This document shows, in pieces, positions 1 to 7,653 of a DNA stretch of 64,000 bases (positions within the stretch are counted from its first letter, which is position 1; each line of letters starts with the position of its first letter). The DNA lies in the NCBI GenBank assembly GCA_050633665.1, contig JBOEGY010000004.1, forward strand, positions 161,394 to 225,393, given 5' to 3'. The notes beneath the pieces were generated by a model. That model was not told the DNA's origin. It made no database searches and worked only from the letters and a program-made list of their open reading frames with translations. Position numbers and translations under genes: made by a program. The stretch is from JAUIAI01 sp050633665. Its GTDB lineage: Bacteria; Pseudomonadota; Gammaproteobacteria; Burkholderiales; Burkholderiaceae_E.

Positions 1-726
1 GCTGATATGCCTCTGGTTGACGTTGATATGTCCGAGACGCTTGACTGGGACGCCTTGCGAACCCGGATTCGCGAGCACGGCATGCGTAATTCAAACTGTG
101 TGGCGATCGCGCCGACCGCAACGATCTCAAACATCATCGGTGTGTCGGCTTGTATCGAACCCACCTTCCAGAATTTGTTCGTTAAATCGAATCTTTCCGG
201 GGAATTCACGATCGTTAACGAGTACCTGGTGCGCGATCTGAAGGAACGCGGCCTGTGGGACGAGGTCATGATTGCCGATCTGAAGTATTTCGATGGATCG
301 CTTGCCAAAATTGATCGCATTCCCGACGACATGCGCGAACTGTATGCCACGGCTTTCGAAATGGACACCCGTTGGATTGTCGAAGCGGCTTCACGCCGTC
401 AGAAGTGGATCGATCAAGCCCAGTCACTGAACATCTATATGGCTGGAGCATCGGGCAAGAAACTTCACGATACCTACACACTGGCCTGGCTGCGCGGACT
501 TAAGACTACTTACTATCTGCGCACGATGGGTGCGACGAGTGCAGAGAAATCGACTGGAAAAATCGGTCAACTCAATGCTGTTAATGCTGATGGCGGCGCC
601 GGTTCTTTCGGGTCTGATGCATCACGCAGTAGTAGCGAAGCGAACGCTGCAGCAAACGCCGACTCCGCAAACGAGTCACCAAAGTTTTGCGCAATTGATG
701 ATCCTGATTGCGAGGCTTGTCAGTAA
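1..726 (+). CDS. nrdA: Ribonucleoside-diphosphate reductase subunit alpha, C-terminal part (5' end outside window)
   Basis: The frame is open from base 1, so this is the last 241 codons of a longer gene. The protein is the large catalytic subunit of class I ribonucleotide reductase, which makes deoxynucleotides from ribonucleoside diphosphates. Visible signatures are the PTATISNIIG loop, the radical-transfer tyrosine pair in TTYYLRTMGAT, and a flexible Gly/Ser/Ala tail ending in DCEACQ. The two cysteines of that tail match the C-terminal redox pair that re-reduces the active site. The Ala/Asn/Ser-rich stretch before the tail is the usual mobile linker. nrdB follows 275 bases downstream on the same strand, as expected for a class Ia operon. 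No terminator is evident between them. Confidence 0.96.
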   Translation, partial: ADMPLVDVDMSETLDWDALRTRIREHGMRNSNCVAIAPTATISNIIGVSACIEPTFQNLFVKSNLSGEFTIVNEYLVRDLKERGLWDEVMIADLKYFDGSLAKIDRIPDDMRELYATAFEMDTRWIVEAASRRQKWIDQAQSLNIYMAGASGKKLHDTYTLAWLRGLKTTYYLRTMGATSAEKSTGKIGQLNAVNADGGAGSFGSDASRSSSEANAAANADSANESPKFCAIDDPDCEACQ

Positions 727-1001
727 ACGTTCGTGAGTAAGTTGATGACCGTCTGTCGTTGTTTGTTGCTTCAACACCAACGGGAAAGTCAAGATGATTG
801 TTCCTATCGTTGCAAGCAATTAACAACGACCGTAAGATTCGCATTGTGAATAACAGTGGACTCTTGCCGCGGTACATCAACTGAAAAGCATCGCGCTGTC
901 TTTAAGGCAACTTTTAGGCAACGCAACCAACGAGATCAGAATGATTGTTCAGTTATCTGTCTGATCAGTATCAAGTACCTGTACTAGAGCGAGACCAAAA
1001 C

Positions 1002-2294
1002 ATGCTGTCCTGGGACGAACCTTTAACGCATTCATCACCTTCCTCACCTGCCGCAAAGCCAGAAGCAAAAAATCGGGTGTCAGGAACGTTGCAAGAAAAC
1101 CAGCCAAGCGACTCAGTTGCTTCGAATGCTGGCTTTGATGCAATGGCCAATGTGATTCCGGTCGAAAGAACGGCCGCCGGCTCTATTGCAGCCAGCGCGC
1201 GTATGCCCGGCTTTGATGCCACTGTTGAAGATGCTGCTGCGCAGCATCACGCCGCCACCAGCCTGAGCGAGAACGCCGGGCGTGTACGGGCTGAAGACAA
1301 GCGCGTCATTAATGGCGCCTCAGATGTCAATCAGCTCGTTCCTTTCAAATATAAGTGGGCCTGGGAAAAATACCTGGCCACCTGCGCGAACCACTGGATG
1401 CCGCAGGAAGTCAATATGAGCCGCGATATCGAGCTCTGGAAGAACCCGAACGGCCTGACCGACGATGAACGTCGACTGGTCAAGCGCAATCTGGGCTTTT
1501 TTGTTACCGCTGACTCGCTGGCCGCCAACAATATCGTGCTGGGCACGTATCGGCACATTACGGCGCCGGAATGCCGGCAGTTCCTGTTGCGCCAGGCCTT
1601 TGAAGAGGCCATTCATACCCATGCCTATCAGTACATCACTGAGTCACTGGGGCTGGATGAGTCCGAAATCTTCAATGCCTACAACGAGGTCAAGTCAATT
1701 CGGGACAAAGACGAATTCCTGATTCCGTTCATTGACACCCTGACAGATCCGCATTTTGTTACCGGGACACCCGAGGCTGACCAGAAACTGCTGCGTTCGC
1801 TGATTGTGTTTGCCTGTCTGATGGAAGGTTTGTTCTTTTACGTCGGATTTGTTCAGATTCTGGCGCTGGGTCGCCAGAACAAGATGACCGGCGCTGCTGA
1901 GCAGTATCAGTACATTCTGCGTGATGAATCCATGCACTGTAATTTCGGCATTGATCTGATCAACACGATCAAGCTGGAAAATCCGCACTTATGGACTGCC
2001 GAATTCCGTGAAGAACTGACCGGTTTGTTCCATCAAGCTGTTGAGCTTGAGTACGCTTACGCCGAAGACACCATGCCGCGTGGTGTGCTGGGCCTGAATG
2101 CTTCGATGTTCAAGGCTTATCTTCGTTACATCGCTAATCGCCGGGCTCAGCAAATCGGACTTGAGCCCATGTTCGACCAGGAAGAGAATCCATTCCCCTG
2201 GATGAGCGAAATGATTGATCTCAAGAAAGAACGTAATTTTTTCGAAACCCGAGTAATTGAATATCAAACCGGTGGCGCCCTGAGCTGGGATTGA
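1002..2294 (+). CDS. nrdB: Ribonucleoside-diphosphate reductase subunit beta
   Basis: This is the small, diiron-tyrosyl-radical subunit of class Ia ribonucleotide reductase and partner of NrdA. Metal-ligand motifs are all visible: the Asp in FFVTADSLAANN, Glu and His in FEEAIHTHAYQY (which also carries the radical Tyr), Glu in CLMEGLFFYVGF, and Glu/His in RDESMHCNFG. The C-terminal tail that docks on NrdA ends in GALSWD. The frame is open from an ATG at 945, but I place the start at 1002 because betaproteobacterial NrdB proteins usually begin MLxWD, and here the sequence reads MLSWDEP. Residues 8 to about 105 form a low-complexity Ala/Ser/Pro/Glu segment not found in the E. coli enzyme. The product is 430 residues, against about 376 in E. 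coli. The function is secure; the start is likely but not proven. Confidence 0.95.
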   Translation: MLSWDEPLTHSSPSSPAAKPEAKNRVSGTLQENQPSDSVASNAGFDAMANVIPVERTAAGSIAASARMPGFDATVEDAAAQHHAATSLSENAGRVRAEDKRVINGASDVNQLVPFKYKWAWEKYLATCANHWMPQEVNMSRDIELWKNPNGLTDDERRLVKRNLGFFVTADSLAANNIVLGTYRHITAPECRQFLLRQAFEEAIHTHAYQYITESLGLDESEIFNAYNEVKSIRDKDEFLIPFIDTLTDPHFVTGTPEADQKLLRSLIVFACLMEGLFFYVGFVQILALGRQNKMTGAAEQYQYILRDESMHCNFGIDLINTIKLENPHLWTAEFREELTGLFHQAVELEYAYAEDTMPRGVLGLNASMFKAYLRYIANRRAQQIGLEPMFDQEENPFPWMSEMIDLKKERNFFETRVIEYQTGGALSWD

Positions 2295-2582
2295 CCCAGC
2301 CTGCCCACACCATGACTCAGGACTGAAATTTGAGGGATTCCCAAAGACACCAACCCACTTCGACACCGCTGGTACCAGCCAGTGTCCGTTGTTGCTGTCA
2401 TTGGCCCACGCTACAACGCCTCCGGGTTGCCGCCCGGAGTGCTCCCCAATTCATTAGCGTTGTGACTGCCCCGCCTGGCGGGCCCGATGCAGCGCCGATG
2501 AATAACCCGCTGGACCCGTTCTTTAAAACGTCCGGGATCCATCGAGTTTCCGTGAATGCCATATCTTTCAAGGAGTCCCGTC

Positions 2583-3023
2583 ATGGCTACGGCTAAAAAA
2601 CCCGCCCGCAAGGCGACCAAGAAAAAGGCTGTTAAAAAGCCTGCCCGCAAGACCGCAGCAAAAAAGGTAGCTAAGAAAGCCGCCAAGAAGGTAGCTCGCA
2701 AGCCCGCCAAGAAAGCAGCCAAGAAAGCTGCCAAAAAGGCGACTCGCAAGCCCGCAAAGAAGGCAGCTAAGAAAGCCGCCAAGAAGGTAGCTCGCAAGCC
2801 CGCCAAGAAAGCCGCTAAGAAAGCAGCTAAAAAGGCGACTCGCAAGCCGGCTAAGAAAGCAGCCAAGAAAGCCGCCAAGAAGGCCACGCGTAAGCCAGCC
2901 AAGAAAGCAGCTAAAAAGGCCACACGCAAGCCAGCCAAAAAAGTAGCAAAGAAAGCCGCTAAAAAAGTAACTCGCAAGCCAGCCAAGAAAACGGCTAAGC
3001 GCGCAGTAAAAAAAAAGCGGTAG
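2583..3023 (+). CDS. Histone H1-like Lys/Ala-rich DNA-binding protein
   Basis: The 146-residue product is almost entirely Lys, Ala, Pro, Arg and Thr, built from tandem units of about 16 residues of the form RKPAKKAAKKAAKKAT. This resembles the C-terminal domain of eukaryotic histone H1 and the bacterial HctB/AlgP/BpH2 type of nucleoid protein. It probably coats DNA non-specifically and affects compaction or transcription. The ATG at 2583 is chosen because AGGAG lies at 2571-2575 with 7-base spacing; the frame is open from 2556. A strong terminator follows at 3132-3163. The repeat unit is about 48 bp at DNA level, so copy number is likely to vary between strains. There is no globular domain, so similarity searches will be dominated by composition. 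Confidence 0.88.
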   Translation: MATAKKPARKATKKKAVKKPARKTAAKKVAKKAAKKVARKPAKKAAKKAAKKATRKPAKKAAKKAAKKVARKPAKKAAKKAAKKATRKPAKKAAKKAAKKATRKPAKKAAKKATRKPAKKVAKKAAKKVTRKPAKKTAKRAVKKKR

Positions 3024-3131
3024 GTAGTACAGCAGGAAAAACGGCGACCAAGAAAAACCCGACAGCCGCATGGCCGTTCCCCACGGGGAACCGGCCCTGA
3101 AGCTGGCAGGTTGACTTAAAGCCGTTGCGGG

Positions 3132-3163
3132 GCCCTGGACGCTAGTCGTTCAGGGCTTTTTTT
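3132..3163 (+). terminator. Rho-independent terminator after the histone-like gene
   Basis: A 10-base stem pairs GCCCTGGACG (3132-3141) with CGTTCAGGGC (3147-3156) around loop CTAGT, with one G-T pair. Seven T follow at 3157-3163. It ends transcription of the histone-like gene 109 bases after its stop codon and separates it from yggT. Confidence 0.88.
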
Positions 3164-3209
3164 GTGCCAGAATCAAAGTTCTCCAGAATCGAAGGTGTAC
3201 TGACAACTC

Positions 3210-3764
3210 ATGGGCAATACGGTGTGGTTCTTACTGGAAACAGTTGGCCAGTTGTTGGCAACTGCCTGTCTCCTGCGGTCGTATATGCATTGGCTTGGTA
3301 TTGCCCAGCGCGACCCCATTGGTCATTTCGTTATTGCGGTGACCGACTGGATCGTCAAGCCGCTTCGACGAATCATGCCGACAACCCGTCGCATCGACTG
3401 GTCCAGTCTGCTGGCTGCGCTGGTGATATCCGTGACAATGGCCGTGGCTTTTGTCTTCCTGGCCGGACTCAGCGCCGCCCCGGTGTTCGGCGCACTGGTG
3501 TTGACGGCAGTAGCCTGGTTAATCAAATGGTCGGTATTCTTGCTGATCATTGTGGTGATTGCGCATGCGGTGTTGTCCTGGGTGAACCCTCATGCGCCAA
3601 TCGGCCCGACCCTGGACGCCTTGTCGCGTCCGTTCCTGGCGCCGATTCGACGCATCGTGCCGCTGGTGGGCGGGGTTGATCTGTCGCCGCTGGTGTTGAT
3701 CATCGGTTTGCAGGTTGTTCTGGCATTTATTCAGAACACGGTTGGTCGTTACCTGATCGGATAA
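3210..3764 (+). CDS. YggT family integral membrane protein
   Basis: The 184-residue hydrophobic protein carries two YggT repeats. Each has a hydrophobic helix, a short loop with an Asp-Pro/Asn-Pro element, and an amphipathic stretch: first VTDWIVKPLRRIMP, later LSRPFLAPIRRIVP. About four transmembrane helices are expected in the inner membrane. YggT proteins are linked to osmotic stress and membrane homeostasis, but their exact function is not established. The gene follows a strong terminator, so it probably has its own promoter. The lipocalin-like gene starts 4 bases after its stop, so the two are co-transcribed. Confidence 0.9.
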   Translation: MGNTVWFLLETVGQLLATACLLRSYMHWLGIAQRDPIGHFVIAVTDWIVKPLRRIMPTTRRIDWSSLLAALVISVTMAVAFVFLAGLSAAPVFGALVLTAVAWLIKWSVFLLIIVVIAHAVLSWVNPHAPIGPTLDALSRPFLAPIRRIVPLVGGVDLSPLVLIIGLQVVLAFIQNTVGRYLIG

Positions 3765-3768
3765 ACGC

Positions 3769-4158
3769 ATGAAATCGATAGTCGGTACCTGGAAACTCAT
3801 CAAGACAAGTTCGACCGGCGCGGATGGTTCCGTGATGCCGCCGCCTTATGGGGGCGAAGCAGCCTTGGGCGTGGTCACGTTCGACCCCGACGGCCGAATG
3901 GTTGCCGCTTTGTATAACGGTAGTGCCGACCTGCCTGCTGGCAAAACGCGCGAATTCAATTCGTATTGCGGGGCCTACACCTACGACGGCGAGTCGCTCT
4001 GTACCAAGGTGGATGCCTCATCGAATCAGGCATGGCTTAACAGCGAGCAAGTCCGTGAGGTCGCTTTTGAGGGCGAACTGATGGTCTTGAAACCGCCGCT
4101 CAGAGCTTATGCCTCTCAGCCCGAGCAGCGGGTTTTGTACTGGCGCAAGCTCGGCTGA
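3769..4158 (+). CDS. Lipocalin-like domain protein
   Basis: This 129-residue protein has the features of the small lipocalin-like family (Pfam Lipocalin_5 type): it opens with IVGTWKLIKT, followed by GVVTFDPDGRMVAALY, an aromatic-rich middle around SYCGAYTY, and a closing strand RVLYWRKL. Such proteins are predicted beta-barrels that may bind a small hydrophobic ligand; none is known for this one. It has no signal peptide and should be cytoplasmic. It lies 4 bases behind yggT and converges with the minus-strand PfkB kinase, which ends 6 bases away. There is no room for a separate terminator. Confidence 0.82.
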   Translation: MKSIVGTWKLIKTSSTGADGSVMPPPYGGEAALGVVTFDPDGRMVAALYNGSADLPAGKTREFNSYCGAYTYDGESLCTKVDASSNQAWLNSEQVREVAFEGELMVLKPPLRAYASQPEQRVLYWRKLG

Positions 4159-4164
4159 GCCGAT

Positions 4165-5157
4165 TTACCAGGGACGTGATCCAAACGTCGCTTCAAACCG
4201 GTCTGCAATCGCCGCTTTGGCGACTTCATGGTTCTGCGGGCCCTGGTGTTCGATCTTGATCGCGCCCATTACGCTACCGAGTCGGGTGCTGTCCAGCCAG
4301 TTCCAGCCATTGGCCAGACCAAACAGCAGCCCGCCTCGATAAGCATCGCCACAACCGGTCGGATCAATCGCCTGGCTGATCGCTGCAGCTGCTACCGCTG
4401 TCTTTTCGCCTTGCACATAAAGGTCAGAGCCTTCGCCGCCGCGCGTGACGATCAGCGCTTCAAGTTTGGCTGCAATCTGCTCTTCTGACCAACCGGTGCG
4501 CTCGACCAGCAGTTTCGCTTCATAGTCGTTTACGGTGACCGCATTGGCTTTGTCGATCAATCCCTGCAATGACGGACCGTCAAACATTGGCAGCCCCTGG
4601 CCGGGATCAAAAATAAACGGAATACCGGCGCCAGCGCATTGCTCGGCATGTTGTTCCATGGCTTCCTTGCCATTAGGACCGACAATAGCCATACAGTCGC
4701 CCGCTGAGTTGCCAGCCGCTTCGACCGCTGAAACCTCATGAGCGTTCGACATTGCGCCCGGATGGAAGGCAATGATCTGGTTATCTGCCAGATCGGTCGT
4801 GATGAAAGCCTGAGCGGTAAATTCGGTAGCGATCTGCTTGATTGATCCGGTGTCGATGTTCTGCGATTTGAGCCGCTCCAGGTAGCCGCTGCCGTCATGG
4901 CCGACGGTTGCCAGGATAGTGGGCGACCCACCGAGTCCGACCAGGTTGTACGCAATATTCGCCGCGCATCCGCCAAATTCCTTTTTCAGTCGCGGGGTCA
5001 GGAATGACACATTAAGCATATGGACTTGTTCGGGCAGGATGTGATCCTTGAAGTGCCCGTCAAACACCATGATTGTGTCAAAGGCGACTGATCCACTGAC
5101 CAGGATGCGCGCAGGTTGCGGCCGGGCGGTGCCGGCAGCGAAGGAAGATTGAACCAA
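4165..5157 (-). CDS. PfkB-family carbohydrate kinase (adenosine kinase-like)
   Basis: This 330-residue ribokinase/PfkB-fold kinase has the N-terminal core ILVSGSVAFDTI, a GGCAANIAYNL substrate segment, and the C-terminal signature DPTGCGDAYRGGL, whose Asp is the catalytic base and whose GCGD loop forms the anion hole. Proteins at this position in Burkholderiales are usually annotated as adenosine kinase-like or carbohydrate kinase; the substrate cannot be read from the sequence. The start is TTG at 5157, supported by GGAG at 5164-5167 with a 6-base A-rich spacer. It is the last gene of a minus-strand run and lies 14 bases after the DUF3426 gene, so it is probably on the same transcript. Confidence 0.9.
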   Translation of the reverse strand: MVQSSFAAGTARPQPARILVSGSVAFDTIMVFDGHFKDHILPEQVHMLNVSFLTPRLKKEFGGCAANIAYNLVGLGGSPTILATVGHDGSGYLERLKSQNIDTGSIKQIATEFTAQAFITTDLADNQIIAFHPGAMSNAHEVSAVEAAGNSAGDCMAIVGPNGKEAMEQHAEQCAGAGIPFIFDPGQGLPMFDGPSLQGLIDKANAVTVNDYEAKLLVERTGWSEEQIAAKLEALIVTRGGEGSDLYVQGEKTAVAAAAISQAIDPTGCGDAYRGGLLFGLANGWNWLDSTRLGSVMGAIKIEHQGPQNHEVAKAAIADRFEATFGSRPW

Positions 5158-5171
5158 TTTTTTCTCCGGAT

Positions 5172-6680
5172 TTAAGGGTAGAGCAACGACACCGAATAGC
5201 CGACGGGAGCGGTGGTGGTCGATTTTAGGCCGATTCGAAACGGTTGCTCGCTGTTGGCGGCGAGTCCCTGGCTCACTTTGCCGGGGTCTGCCACATAATC
5301 GCTGGCCTGAAAAACCTTGCGGGCCAGAATGCCGCCCGCATTGTCGAGCAAGGTGAGTTCCAGTGCCGGCCAGCGTACCTTGTTGGCGGCCTTGTTACGC
5401 ATTAACAGGTTCATCACGTAGTCAGCATCCGGTTCGCGTTCAGAGGCTGCGACGAGATCAAAGGAGGCGATTTTTATGCTGTCAATCTGCATCGGTAGTT
5501 CCACTGTTAGTCCAAACGGGGAACTGATCGCTTGCAACACCGGGCTGATCGCCGGGAAGCGGGCCGCCAGGACATCCCGATTGCCTATGCCAATCTGGAT
5601 TACGAGCGCCGCAATCAGGGCGGCGGCGATCACTAAGACTTTGCGCGGCGGCAGATCAAAATCAAACGACGGCTTTGAGGTCTGGCCAAAAAAATCAATT
5701 GCATCCTCTTCTGAGGTCAGCGCCTGGCCGGTGGCGACTCTTTGCACCGGTGTGCTGGCTTCTCCGTGAAGCGGCTGGGTAGGACTCGCAGAACCGTCTG
5801 GTGGGCTGGCCGGGTCCAGTGTTGCCGGGCCGGGGATGCTGTCCGGTTCTTCGATGTCAGGTTCGTCAAAGTGCTCGTCTATGCGCGGCCAGACCGGTGC
5901 GCTTTGCCAGCTATCGTTGCGCCCGGAGCGGGCATTGCTGTCAAGGCGTGATCCTTGCGTCAGCGGGGCGGTGACAACCGGAGTGCTCAACGTGGTCGGG
6001 GCTGGCGCTTCAGTTGGCGTGGCTAGCGGGGTGGATCCGGTATCTGGGTCGGGTGATTCGTTCGTGTCTTTCGGCGCCTGTGAATCGGTACCGGCATCGG
6101 ATTCAGCTTCTTTTTCCTGTTCAAGACGACGGGCTTGCGCTTGTGCCGCCTTCTTGCGGCGGCCGCGGCCACGCCGGCCTCGAGGGCCTCCTTTGCGCAG
6201 CTTCTTGGGTTTGTCGCCATCGGTTGCTTCATCGGTTGGCGTCGCGGCCGGGTCTGCCGTTTCGCTGGCGGCGTTCTCGAGTGTCTCGGAGGCCGCCGCT
6301 GCCTGGACCTCCAGTTCGCTTGCCGGTTGTTTGCCCGGCCTGGCCGCAGGGGCGGGCGACGCCTCGGTATCATCCGCAAAATCAGGTGGGAGTTCCGTAT
6401 CCGGCAGGAAAAACGCTGTCTTCAGCTCGTCTGTCGTGGATTGATCGAGGTCTTCTTCCACGTCGGTTGACCGGCGGCCGCTGCGCCTTCGGTCGCCACC
6501 TTCATTGGGCGGGTTCAGGTCTTCGTCCGACTGCGAGTCACTGACATAGCGCAGGTATTCAACGCCGGAAAACACGTGCTCACACATGCCACAGCGAACC
6601 AGACCGCGCCTTAGTTTGAGTTGTTCCGGGTTGACTTTGAAGCTGGTGCTACACGCCGGACAGGTAGTTGCCAGTGCCAT
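5172..6680 (-). CDS. Zinc-ribbon protein with DUF3426 domain
   Basis: The 502-residue protein has three parts. Residues 1-46 form an MJ0042-type zinc ribbon with Cys7-x2-Cys10 and Cys30-x2-Cys33. Residues 50-340 are acidic, Ala/Pro/Ser-rich and probably disordered, with a basic patch near 158-177 (RKGGPRGRRGRGRRKK). A single transmembrane helix near 345-365 (VLVIAAALIAALVIQI) is followed by a beta-rich DUF3426 domain ending in VSLLYP. The ribbon should be cytoplasmic and DUF3426 periplasmic. The function is unknown. The gene sits 22 bases after prmA, and the pairing of prmA with a zinc-ribbon/DUF3426 gene is common in betaproteobacteria. The long reading frames opposite the linker are shadows. 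Confidence 0.88.
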   Translation of the reverse strand: MALATTCPACSTSFKVNPEQLKLRRGLVRCGMCEHVFSGVEYLRYVSDSQSDEDLNPPNEGGDRRRSGRRSTDVEEDLDQSTTDELKTAFFLPDTELPPDFADDTEASPAPAARPGKQPASELEVQAAAASETLENAASETADPAATPTDEATDGDKPKKLRKGGPRGRRGRGRRKKAAQAQARRLEQEKEAESDAGTDSQAPKDTNESPDPDTGSTPLATPTEAPAPTTLSTPVVTAPLTQGSRLDSNARSGRNDSWQSAPVWPRIDEHFDEPDIEEPDSIPGPATLDPASPPDGSASPTQPLHGEASTPVQRVATGQALTSEEDAIDFFGQTSKPSFDFDLPPRKVLVIAAALIAALVIQIGIGNRDVLAARFPAISPVLQAISSPFGLTVELPMQIDSIKIASFDLVAASEREPDADYVMNLLMRNKAANKVRWPALELTLLDNAGGILARKVFQASDYVADPGKVSQGLAANSEQPFRIGLKSTTTAPVGYSVSLLYP

Positions 6681-6702
6681 GAGGAGTTAGTCGGACAAGG
6701 AA

Positions 6703-7653
6703 TTAACGATCAAGAGTACACCAGCCTGACTTTGGTGCGGTGCCGGCCAGACAGGTCCAGCCATCTTCGCTGCCCCAGACGGTCATCGGGATTCGGCTGT
6801 AACAGGCTGCCACTTCCTCTACCTGGTCATCGAGTAGTCCGGCCAGCACCAGATGCCCGCCCGGTTCCACCAGTTCTTCGAGCAGTGGCGCGAGTACTTT
6901 GAGCGGGCTGGCCAGGATATTGGCCAGCACGATGTTGGTCGGCGCCGGGGCTGGCTCTCGCGTGGTCGATAACTGAATGTCGACATGGTTATTGCGGGCG
7001 TTGTAGCCGGCGCTCTGCACGGCTTGTTCGTCAATATCGACCCCCCAGACCGCGCCGGCCCCGAGTTTGGCAGCCGCAATTGCAAGAATGCCTGACCCGC
7101 ATCCGTAGTCGATCACGGTGGCGCCCGGTGTCAGGTGCTGATCAAGCCAGCCAAGACACAAACGGGTGGTTGGGTGGGAGCCGGTTCCAAACGCCATGCC
7201 CGGATCGAGCAGGATGACTTCCCGGCCCGCGCTCTGCGTCTGGCGGGCGTCATCGTCAGCATGCCAGGTTGGGGTGATCCACAGGCGTTTGCCTATCGCT
7301 ACCGGTTCAAACTGTGACTGGGTCAGGCTGACCCAGTCCTGGTGCTCAACGCTGCGTTGTCTGATGGTTTCAGGGCCGGGCAATTGCAGGCGCTGCATCG
7401 CTCCAGCGATGGACCGCCGTCCGGCCGCCTCGGTTTCGCACAAGATGATCATCCGCGACGACCGCCAGCCCAGCGGGGCGGCGGCCATACCCGGTTCGCC
7501 AAAAACCGGCTGCTCCTCGCCGGTTCCGGCATCGTTATCGAGCACCTGAACACTCAGGGCGCCTTCTTCCAGCAAGAGGTCGCTTAATTCGTCCGCGTGT
7601 GACTGGCCAATTACAAACTCCAGTTCGATCCAGTGCGAATCCAGGTCGCTCAC
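6703..7653 (-). CDS. prmA: Ribosomal protein L11 methyltransferase
   Basis: PrmA trimethylates ribosomal protein L11 using S-adenosylmethionine. The 316-residue protein has the N-terminal L11-recognition domain (opening SHWIELEFVIG) and a C-terminal Rossmann methyltransferase domain. The SAM motif is VIDYGCGSGILAIAAAKLGA, preceded by DPGMAFGTGSHPTTRLCL, the PrmA-specific substrate loop, and followed by NIVLANILASPL (NPPY-like motif IV position). The start is GTG at 7653, whose last bases overlap the TGA of accC (GTGA), so the two are translationally coupled. Length matches the family. Confidence 0.95.
   Translation of the reverse strand: MSDLDSHWIELEFVIGQSHADELSDLLLEEGALSVQVLDNDAGTGEEQPVFGEPGMAAAPLGWRSSRMIILCETEAAGRRSIAGAMQRLQLPGPETIRQRSVEHQDWVSLTQSQFEPVAIGKRLWITPTWHADDDARQTQSAGREVILLDPGMAFGTGSHPTTRLCLGWLDQHLTPGATVIDYGCGSGILAIAAAKLGAGAVWGVDIDEQAVQSAGYNARNNHVDIQLSTTREPAPAPTNIVLANILASPLKVLAPLLEELVEPGGHLVLAGLLDDQVEEVAACYSRIPMTVWGSEDGWTCLAGTAPKSGWCTLDR

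Noticed and set aside
2583..3023. CRISPR array
   Set aside because: The regular 48-bp repetition is coding and continuous, without spacer/repeat alternation. No other array was seen.
2411..3071. Two long minus-strand frames across the histone-like gene
   Set aside because: They are antisense shadows of the Lys/Ala repeats; the products are monotonous Leu/Ala/Phe/Gly chains with no ribosome site.
5836..6444. 202-codon plus-strand frame rich in Ser/Ala
   Set aside because: It is antisense to the disordered linker of the DUF3426 gene; composition only, with no start signal.
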